Assembly (NCBI GenBank): GCA_900554255.1
Contig: USGN01000004.1
Span: forward strand, 1-19,233
DNA: 19,233 nt
Direction of reading: 5' to 3'
DNA from: an uncultured Collinsella sp.
GTDB taxonomy: Bacteria > Actinomycetota > Coriobacteriia > Coriobacteriales > Coriobacteriaceae
Under the pieces are notes generated by a model. That model saw only the letters and a program-made list of their open reading frames with translations. It made no database searches and had not been told where the DNA came from. The translations under genes were made by a program, and so were the position numbers. Of the stretch, positions 13,566 to 19,233 are shown in pieces; position 1 is the first letter of the stretch, and every line of letters starts with the position of its first letter.

Positions 13566-14666
13566 GTGAAATATCTCGAGAACCCGTTTACCCCCAGTTT
13601 TGGTGAGGTTCCTGCCCATCTCGCTGGCAGACAACAGATTATTCGGGATTTGGACCGTGCCTTCTTGAGCCAGCGTAGGCGCCCAGAATTGACCTCGATC
13701 TTCTCAGGCGCGCGTGGAACCGGTAAAACCGCTCTCATGTCGTCGCTCGCGACGAGGGCGGAATCCCACGGCTGGATAGCCGTAAAGGCGACCGCGCTCC
13801 CGGGAATGCTTGAGGAAATCGAGTTCGGGGCGAAACGTGCCGCAGGTCATCTCATCGACCCGTCTCACAACTTCGAAGTCACCGGTCTCGGAATTGCACC
13901 GCTCGGCAGCATCGAGGTCAATCGCGTTCACGATGCCTCAACCTGGCGTTATCGCATGAGCGACATCATCGACCAGCTCAACGAGGCGGGCACCGGTCTG
14001 CTCGTCACGGTTGACGAGGTGGACCCGACACTCGACGAGATGATTCAGCTCGCAGCGACGTATCAGCACTTTGTGACCGATGGGAAACGCGTCGCCCTGC
14101 TCATGGCGGGACTTCCCAATAACGTCTCGACGTTGCTGAACCACAAGACGGTCTCGTTCCTTCGCCGTGCCCAACAATATCATCTGGGTCGCATTGCCGA
14201 CTATGACGTACGCGAGGCCTTGATTCGCACAATCCAAGAAAACGATCGCCTGGCAGATACTGAGGGAATCGATAGAGCCGTTCGCTCGATCTCTGGTTTT
14301 CCCTTCCTATTGCAACTCGTAGGCTACCGTGCCTGGGATCTCACAAGCGATTCGAAGGAAATCTCGTCACGCGACTTTGACCTGGGAATCAAAATCGCGC
14401 GCGACGAGATGGACGACCGAATCCTCGCGGCAACCTATCGGGAACTCACTGCAGAGGACAAGCGATTCCTCATCGCCATGCTCGATGACGAGGAAGAATC
14501 CACCACCGCTGACCTTGTCGAGCGCCTTAAGCGTTCGCCGCAGCAGGTCTCCCGCTACCGACGTCGCATGATAGATGCCGGCATCATCGGGGAACGAGGA
14601 CGGGGGCTCGTCGCATTTGAATTGCCATTCTTCCGCGACTATCTCGCGGCTCAATGCGTGAAATAG
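13566..14666 (+). CDS. AAA-type ATP-binding protein with C-terminal winged helix (paralog 1)
   Basis: This is a 366-residue protein starting with an NPF-x-P leader (ENPFTPSFGEVPAHLAGR). Walker A is GARGTGKT at 48-55 and Walker B is LLVTVDEVD at 145-153. A sensor-like VALLMAGLP lies at 176-184, followed by SFLRRAQQYHLG at 197-208. A lid region ends in FLLQLVGYRAWD (247-258). The C-terminus (about 295-366: DLVERLKRSPQQVSRYRRRM, AGIIGERGRG) looks like a winged helix for DNA binding, as in ORC/Cdc6-like ATPases. The GTG at 13566 has AAGGAGA 5 nt upstream. No function is assigned for this family; DNA-dependent regulation or a mobile-element role are options. It is bracketed by palindromic copies C and D and is paralogous to the minus-strand gene at 17213-18331. 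Confidence 0.85.
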   Translation: MKYLENPFTPSFGEVPAHLAGRQQIIRDLDRAFLSQRRRPELTSIFSGARGTGKTALMSSLATRAESHGWIAVKATALPGMLEEIEFGAKRAAGHLIDPSHNFEVTGLGIAPLGSIEVNRVHDASTWRYRMSDIIDQLNEAGTGLLVTVDEVDPTLDEMIQLAATYQHFVTDGKRVALLMAGLPNNVSTLLNHKTVSFLRRAQQYHLGRIADYDVREALIRTIQENDRLADTEGIDRAVRSISGFPFLLQLVGYRAWDLTSDSKEISSRDFDLGIKIARDEMDDRILAATYRELTAEDKRFLIAMLDDEEESTTADLVERLKRSPQQVSRYRRRMIDAGIIGERGRGLVAFELPFFRDYLAAQCVK

Positions 14667-14670
14667 GCAT

Positions 14671-14705
14671 CAATGAGGCAAAGGGGCCGTCCCTTTGTCG
14701 CATTG
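14671..14705. repeat. Palindromic element copy D, between convergent ATPase and uvrA-like genes
   Basis: 15-nt arms (14671-14685 and 14691-14705) pair at 13 positions plus one wobble. Read on the minus strand the 13-nt centre is AGGGACGGCCCCT. It fills the whole gap between two convergent stops (14666 and 14707), so it may act as a bidirectional terminator. GCATCAATG at 14667 also matches the left end of copy C. Confidence 0.75.
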
Positions 14706-14706
14706 T

Positions 14707-17220
14707 CTATAGGTAGCGGCCGGTAATGCTCTTGGAGCAGGCAGCGATGTCGCCCGGCGTGCCGGCGCAGACGATTTGCCCGCCCGCGTCGCCACCGCCC
14801 GGGCCCATGTCGATCACGTAATCGGCGTTACGGATAAGGTCGAGGTCATGCTCGATCACGACAACTGTGGCGCCCTTGGCAACGAGGCCGTCAAACACGC
14901 TCAGCAGTACCTGAACATCGAGCGGATGCAGGCCAATCGTGGGCTCATCGAACACGAATACGGCATCATCCTGCACGCGGCTCATCTCGCTCGCGAGCTT
15001 AAGGCGCTGTGCCTCACCGCCCGAAAGCGCCGGCGTGGGCTCGCCAAGCGTGAGATAACCCAGGCCCAGGTCGTGCAAGGTCTGCAAACGCGTCTGAACC
15101 TTCTTGAGTCCCACCGTGGCGTCGAGCGCCTCATCCACACTCATATCCATGAGCTGCGGCAACGTAAGCAGGCTCCCGTCCTTGCCCTCGCGATGGATAT
15201 GCGAGGCGGCCTCGGCGTAGCGCGAACCGCGACATGCCGGGCAGACGATCTCGACATCGGGCAAAAACTGCACGTCGAGCGATATAGAGCCCGTGCCATC
15301 GCACGTAGGGCAGCGCAAGGCGCCGGTGTTGTAGCTAAAGGCGCCCGCCTTGTAGCCGGCTGCCTTAGCCTCGGACGTACGGGCGAAGGCGCGGCGCAGC
15401 TCATCATGGATGTCGGCATAGGTCGCCACCGTCGAGCGCACGTTGGCGCCGATAGGTGTAGCGTCAATCAGGTTTGCGCGTGCGATACCCTCGGCGTCGA
15501 CCCAGCGCACATGGCTTGGCAGGCGCTCGCCAGTTGCCCGAGCCTTGAGCGCCGGGATGAGCGTCTCGAGCACCAACGTCGTCTTGCCCGAGCCCGAAAC
15601 GCCCGTCACCGCAACGAGACGGCCGCGCGGGATATCGACTTCGAGCGGTTTAACGGTGTGGATAGCATTGGTCGCCATACGGATATGGCCCTGGTCGAAC
15701 ATTTCGTCGTCAGTCACCTGTGGGCGCAAGCGCTTAGGCTCGGCGCGTAAAAACGGGGCGATGCGGCTGCTTTGCGATTGTTCGACCTCGTCTACCGTAC
15801 CAGCGGCGATCACATTGCCGCCGCCTGCTCCGGCAACGGGGCCCATCTCGACCAGATAGTCGGCTTCCACTAGTACGCGCGTATCGTGGTCGACAACAAC
15901 CACGGTGTTGCCGTCATCCACCAGATCGCGCATTACGCCCACCAAGCCGTCGACATTGGCAGGATGCAAGCCGATCGAGGGCTCGTCCAGCACATAGAGC
16001 ACGCCTGTCGATCGGTTGCGCACCACGCGGGCGAGCTGCACGCGCTGGCGCTCACCCGTGGAGAGCGTGGCACCGGCGCGGTCGAGTGAAAGGTAATCGA
16101 GACCCAGGTCGACCAGACGACGGGCCGCGCTCAAAAACGAATCGCAGATATCCGTCGCCATGGGCCGCATCTCGGCCGGCAAGGATGCGGGCACCCCGCG
16201 CACCCACTCAACCGCATCGCCAAGCGTCATGGCCGCCGCCTGTGCCAGATTGATACCGCGCACCTGGGGCTGGCGCGCAGCCTCGGAAAGACGCGTGCCA
16301 CCACAGTCACGGCATGGCCCCTCGCGCAAAAAGCGTGCAACGCGTTTGAGGCCCTTATCGTCCTTGACCTTGGCGAGCGCATTCTCAACGGTATAGACGG
16401 CGTTGTAATAGGTAAAGTCGAGCGGCGTGGCGCCCTCCCCGTTTTTGGGAACGTAGAGAATGTGCTTCTTAACCGCCGGACCGTGGAACACGATGTCACG
16501 CTCTTGAGGCGTGAGCTGGTTAAACGGCACGTCGGTACGCACGCCCATCTCGCCTGCCACCTGCTTCATCAGATCCCACATGAGCGTGCCCCAGGGAAGC
16601 ACCGCGCCCTCGTTGATGGTCTTTGACTCGTCGGGCACCAGGCTCGCTTCGTCCACCTCGCGCATGACACCGGTGCCGCCGCAGGTGGGGCATGCACCGC
16701 CGCTGTTAAAGGCAAGCTCCTCGGCACTCGGCGCGTAGAACTCGCGGCCGCATGTCGGACACGTGAGCGACAGGCCAGCCGCTACGTTGAGGCTTGGCTC
16801 CACACGCGCCCCGCAATGCGGGCACACGTGATGGGCGCAACGGCTAAAGAGCAGACGCAGGCTGTTGTTGAGCTCGGTCATGGTACCAAAGGTCGAACGC
16901 ACGCCCGGCACGCTGGGGCGCTGATGCAATGCGAGCGCCGCCGGCACGTGCAGCACCTCGTCCACCTGGGCGTGTTCGGCCTGCGTCAGGCGACGTCGAG
17001 TATAGGTGCTGAGTGCTTCCAAGTAGCGACGCGAGCCCTCGGCATAAAGAACCCCCAGCGCCAGCGAACTCTTGCCCGAACCCGATACGCCGGCAATGCC
17101 CACGAGCTTTCCCAGCGGAATATCGATATCGATGTCCTTGAGGTTATGGACGCGCGCACCGCGCACCTCGATAGCCTGCGGGCCCATCTTCTGTTCCGTC
17201 ACCTTTATCACCCTACTCAT
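14707..17220 (-). CDS. UvrA-like ABC ATPase without the UvrB-binding domain
   Basis: This is an 837-residue twin-ABC protein. The first Walker A is GVSGSGKSS at 44-52, the first signature LSTGERQRVQLA at 386-397, and the first Walker B YVLDEPSIGLHP at 409-420. The second set is GVSGSGKTT at 540-548, LSGGEAQRLKLA at 732-743 and FVFDEPTIGLHP at 755-766. Cysteine pairs (133/136, 154/157, 177/180, 303/306, 637/640, 660/663) form zinc modules. Canonical UvrA has about 940 residues with a UvrB-binding insert after RSTVGTVTE and the first CPxCG; here RSTFGTMTE runs almost directly into zinc-module sequence, so that insert is absent. It resembles UvrA2-type proteins linked to drug tolerance or UvrB-independent roles. 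The ATG at 17220 overlaps the upstream ATPase stop by 8 bp; its own ribosome site is weak, which suggests coupling. ATG 17187 is an alternative start. Confidence 0.92.
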   Translation of the reverse strand: MSRVIKVTEQKMGPQAIEVRGARVHNLKDIDIDIPLGKLVGIAGVSGSGKSSLALGVLYAEGSRRYLEALSTYTRRRLTQAEHAQVDEVLHVPAALALHQRPSVPGVRSTFGTMTELNNSLRLLFSRCAHHVCPHCGARVEPSLNVAAGLSLTCPTCGREFYAPSAEELAFNSGGACPTCGGTGVMREVDEASLVPDESKTINEGAVLPWGTLMWDLMKQVAGEMGVRTDVPFNQLTPQERDIVFHGPAVKKHILYVPKNGEGATPLDFTYYNAVYTVENALAKVKDDKGLKRVARFLREGPCRDCGGTRLSEAARQPQVRGINLAQAAAMTLGDAVEWVRGVPASLPAEMRPMATDICDSFLSAARRLVDLGLDYLSLDRAGATLSTGERQRVQLARVVRNRSTGVLYVLDEPSIGLHPANVDGLVGVMRDLVDDGNTVVVVDHDTRVLVEADYLVEMGPVAGAGGGNVIAAGTVDEVEQSQSSRIAPFLRAEPKRLRPQVTDDEMFDQGHIRMATNAIHTVKPLEVDIPRGRLVAVTGVSGSGKTTLVLETLIPALKARATGERLPSHVRWVDAEGIARANLIDATPIGANVRSTVATYADIHDELRRAFARTSEAKAAGYKAGAFSYNTGALRCPTCDGTGSISLDVQFLPDVEIVCPACRGSRYAEAASHIHREGKDGSLLTLPQLMDMSVDEALDATVGLKKVQTRLQTLHDLGLGYLTLGEPTPALSGGEAQRLKLASEMSRVQDDAVFVFDEPTIGLHPLDVQVLLSVFDGLVAKGATVVVIEHDLDLIRNADYVIDMGPGGGDAGGQIVCAGTPGDIAACSKSITGRYL

Positions 17221-18331
17221 GCCATAAAACGCGGTCGCGAATGTACGCGCCCAGCATGGGCACGGTAAACCGGACGAGGCCGTATCCGGCAGCCCCGATG
17301 ACGCGCTCGCGAATCAGGCTTGCGCGATATTTACTCGCCCAGCTCTGGGTGCGATCGCAGCGCTCAATGACATCCGCCATGCGCGTCGGTTTGCCCTCGT
17401 CAACCGCCATGGCCTCGATAAAGAGGCGCTGTGGACTGCGCAGCCCGTAATACAGGGGCGCGTCGACCGCTTCGTAGAACTCGGAGACGGCATCCGCATG
17501 GCCATCCTCGACATCGCGCCTTTCGATGACCTGCGAGCCACGCCGGACGGCAGAGCGCCACATGTAATATCCCACCAGCTGAACCATATAGGGATGCCCC
17601 ATGCTCTTGCGCGCCGCAAGGTCCGCCGTCCCCGCGTCCACGTAAAGACCAGCGTCCTTGACCGTCTGGATATACGAATCGCGCACCTTGGGCAAGGATA
17701 TCGCCCCCAACGTACGCTGCTGGGCACGCCGTAAAAACGTTACGCTCGGCTCTTCGAGCAGATCGTCAACCATACTGGGTAAGCCGGCGAACACCAGCGC
17801 AAGGCCGCGCTGCTCGCTATCGGGCAAGCCCGTAGCATCCTGGTCTCCGAGCACCTGCTGATAGAGAACGGCAAGAGCCGCCAGTTCCTCGATAGACGCC
17901 GATTGCGCCTCGTCAATCGCAAACAGTATGCCCTTGCCTGGACCGAGCTTCTTGAGGCGCTCGTTGACCAGCCCTCGCAACGTTTCGCCCTTTGCCCGCG
18001 CCGCCTCGACCGACATCCGGCCAAACGACGGACCGAACTCCATTGACGTCACAACGGGCTTATTCGAGCGAAGCGCGTCGGCCAAGCGGTCGCATAAGCC
18101 AAGCGAGGCGGAATCGGAGACAACCGCCCATCCGTGCTCATTGGCTAGACGTTGCAGCTCCCGCAGGAGAACCGTCTTGCCACAGCCGCGGTTTCCCGTA
18201 ATGAGCATGAGCCTACCCGGCGCTCCGGCGCCGTTATCGAGTCCTTCCTCGAAATCTTCGATGACCGACTCGCGGCCGATGAGTATCGGAGGCCGCTTGC
18301 CAGCCGTGGGCTTAAAGGGATTTGGATTCAT
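17213..18331 (-). CDS. AAA-type ATP-binding protein (paralog 2), first gene of the uvrA-like operon
   Basis: This is a 372-residue paralog of the plus-strand ATPase. It starts MNPNPFKPTAGKRPPILIGR; Walker A is GNRGCGKT at 46-53 and Walker B GILFAIDEAQ at 134-143. LVFAGLP (179-185), VTFLRRAQQRTLG (197-209) and QLVGYYMWR (251-259) match paralog 1 closely in order and spacing. The C-terminal 70 residues (VIERCDRTQSWASKYRASLI, GLVRFTVPMLGAYI) form a winged-helix-like end. The ATG at 18331 follows AGGAGG. The stop overlaps the uvrA-like start, so the two are translated together and may work together; no role is established. A 20-bp-period direct repeat covers the promoter. Confidence 0.87.
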   Translation of the reverse strand: MNPNPFKPTAGKRPPILIGRESVIEDFEEGLDNGAGAPGRLMLITGNRGCGKTVLLRELQRLANEHGWAVVSDSASLGLCDRLADALRSNKPVVTSMEFGPSFGRMSVEAARAKGETLRGLVNERLKKLGPGKGILFAIDEAQSASIEELAALAVLYQQVLGDQDATGLPDSEQRGLALVFAGLPSMVDDLLEEPSVTFLRRAQQRTLGAISLPKVRDSYIQTVKDAGLYVDAGTADLAARKSMGHPYMVQLVGYYMWRSAVRRGSQVIERRDVEDGHADAVSEFYEAVDAPLYYGLRSPQRLFIEAMAVDEGKPTRMADVIERCDRTQSWASKYRASLIRERVIGAAGYGLVRFTVPMLGAYIRDRVLWHE

Positions 18332-18364
18332 GTCGGCCTCCTCGGATTGGCAAACCCCGGTAAT

Positions 18365-18395
18365 AGTTATACCAACTTGTACCGAGTTATACCAA
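18365..18395 (-). promoter_or_regulatory. Promoter with 11-bp tandem direct repeat upstream of the ATPase-uvrA operon
   Basis: On the minus strand TTGGTATAACT occurs twice with a 20-bp period (two helical turns). The first copy supplies a -35-like TTGGTA (18390-18395) and the second a -10-like TATAAC (18366-18371), with an 18-nt spacer. The repeated sequence could also be a paired operator for a regulator, possibly the ATPase itself through its winged helix; that is inference. Confidence 0.45.
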
Positions 18396-18399
18396 TAGC

Positions 18400-18430
18400 A
18401 TATGACAAAGGGGCTGTCCCTTTGTTACAT
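18400..18430. repeat. Palindromic element copy E (constant-heart family)
   Basis: 13-nt arms (18400-18412 and 18418-18430) pair at 11 positions; the minus-strand 13-nt centre is AGGGACAGCCCCT, differing from copy D at one base. The right arm contains the TAA stop of the GTPase gene at 18425-18427, so the element abuts and overlaps a coding end. Confidence 0.7.
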
Positions 18431-19233
18431 GTGGCCGAAAAACTCCGCGTCTGCTGCTCGCCAGGGGCGAAAGGTGGCGGGATCGACCTTTACGTGCGCT
18501 GCGGCGGGGACGTCGCACCATTTGACCGTGTAACCGGCGCCGTGAGAGCAAAAGACCGAATCGGGCGTGTTGGGCAGATCGGCCTCTGGCTCATAGGCGG
18601 CAGTCTCGATGACGCGCTCGGCATCATGACAAGCCGCATAGCCGGCGAACTCCAGGTACAGATGTCCGCGACCGCTCGTGTAGGCAGCCACCTCCAGCGC
18701 ATAATCCTGCACTTCGGATGCCGGCACGCGACCCACAAGCTTCGCCCGGTCCCCCGCCATCGCCGGCGGCTCGTACTCGGCACCCATGCGCGTGGCATCC
18801 GAGAGCGCCCGGCCCACGCACTCCCCCGGCACCTCGAGCTCAAAGTGGTACCACGGCTCCAACAGCACCGCCGCGCCGGCCTCACGCGCCTGCATGAGCC
18901 CCTGGCGAATCGCGCGGTACGTGGCCTGGCGAAAGTCGCCGCCCTCGGTGTGTTTGGCATGCGCACGGCCGCCCGTGAGCGTAATGCGCACATCGGCGAT
19001 GGGCGAGCCGGTCAGCACACCCAGGTGATCGCGCTCCATGGCGTTGGTGAGCGCCAGACGTTGCCAGTTAAGATCGAGCTCGTCGGTCGAGGTCACGGTG
19101 CCAAACTGCACGCCCGAACCCGCTGGCAACGGCTCCAGACGCAGATGCACCTCGGCATAGTGGCGCAGTGGCTCAAAGTGGCCCACGCCCTCGACCGGCT
19201 GCGAAATGGTCTCCTTATAGAGGATGCCGCCGG
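18425..19233 (-). CDS. TetM/EF-G-like translation-factor GTPase, C-terminal part (N-terminus off the window)
   Basis: Only the last 269 codons are inside the window; the GTPase domain and the real start lie beyond the right edge. The visible part begins GGILYKETISQPVEGVGHFE and continues with PLRHYAEVHLRLEPLPAGSG, which is the domain IV region of EF-G/TetM-like proteins, followed by a domain V-type fold (LLEPWYHFELEVPGECVGRA, then GYTVKWCDVP near the end). This group of TetM/TetO-like GTPases is common as a chromosomal gene in gut Firmicutes and Actinobacteria and is often not a resistance gene. The product should act on the ribosome in the cytoplasm. The GTG at 19186 could be mistaken for a start, but homology continues upstream of it. 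The stop lies within palindrome copy E. Confidence 0.85.
   Translation of the reverse strand, partial: GGILYKETISQPVEGVGHFEPLRHYAEVHLRLEPLPAGSGVQFGTVTSTDELDLNWQRLALTNAMERDHLGVLTGSPIADVRITLTGGRAHAKHTEGGDFRQATYRAIRQGLMQAREAGAAVLLEPWYHFELEVPGECVGRALSDATRMGAEYEPPAMAGDRAKLVGRVPASEVQDYALEVAAYTSGRGHLYLEFAGYAACHDAERVIETAAYEPEADLPNTPDSVFCSHGAGYTVKWCDVPAAAHVKVDPATFRPWRAADAEFFGHM

Noticed and set aside
13377..18430. CRISPR array
   Set aside because: The palindromes are far apart, differ in their arms, have no regular spacers, and no cas gene is present.
18425..19233. Tetracycline resistance gene
   Set aside because: Only the C-terminal part is visible, and this TetM-like group is widespread as an ordinary chromosomal gene; resistance cannot be claimed.
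1..19233. tRNA or rRNA genes
   Set aside because: No cloverleaf, T-loop GTTCGA-type element or rRNA signature was seen in any gap on either strand by eye.

Overview
The window looks like a chromosomal segment of a GC-rich Coriobacteriia-type actinobacterium. Collinsella or a close relative is my best guess, from GC-rich third codon positions, strong AGGAGG-type ribosome binding sites and overall gene style; this is an inference, not a database match. Most genes are housekeeping or accessory-metabolic. No phage, integrase, CRISPR, rRNA or tRNA was seen.

Left part (1-2759, minus strand): a Cof-type HAD phosphatase and a LysR regulator form a two-gene unit. Downstream of it lies a MetE-like methyltransferase gene that runs off the left edge. 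The gap before that gene holds an 8-7-8 dyad of LysR-operator geometry and a 14-bp perfect palindrome. From about 2856 rightward is a thiamine operon: TPP riboswitch, intrinsic terminator, a thiM that has lost an internal segment and is out of frame, an MTH1187-type thiamine-binding protein, and thiE. A convergent patatin-like hydrolase follows on the minus strand.

Middle (5936-10400): two tandem, paralogous c-di-GMP proteins. The first has GGDEF, a PAS-like region, two degenerate GGDEF domains and EAL; the second has GGDEF, a PAS-like region and one degenerate GGDEF domain. They are separated by a 14-bp perfect hairpin that overlaps a consensus -10 hexamer. Then come an FMN reductase, an ArsC/Spx-fold protein that lacks the family's usual cysteine, a CobW-type GTPase with a strong terminator, and a TrmL-like tRNA methylase with an unusual insertion.

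Right part (13370-19233): two paralogous AAA ATPases of the NPF-x-P type flank a UvrA-like ABC ATPase that lacks the UvrB-binding segment. The minus-strand ATPase overlaps the uvrA-like start by 8 bp, so those two form an operon. The plus-strand ATPase is bracketed by a perfect 17-bp inverted repeat. A TetM/EF-G-like GTPase gene enters from the right edge.

The least explained signal is a dispersed family of five intergenic palindromes (2797-2831, 13377-13403, 13443-13485, 14671-14705, 18400-18430). All share a 13-nt centre beginning RGGGAC, while the base-pairing arms differ between copies. They lie in divergent, tandem and convergent gaps, so they are not simply terminators; two of them bracket one of the ATPase genes.
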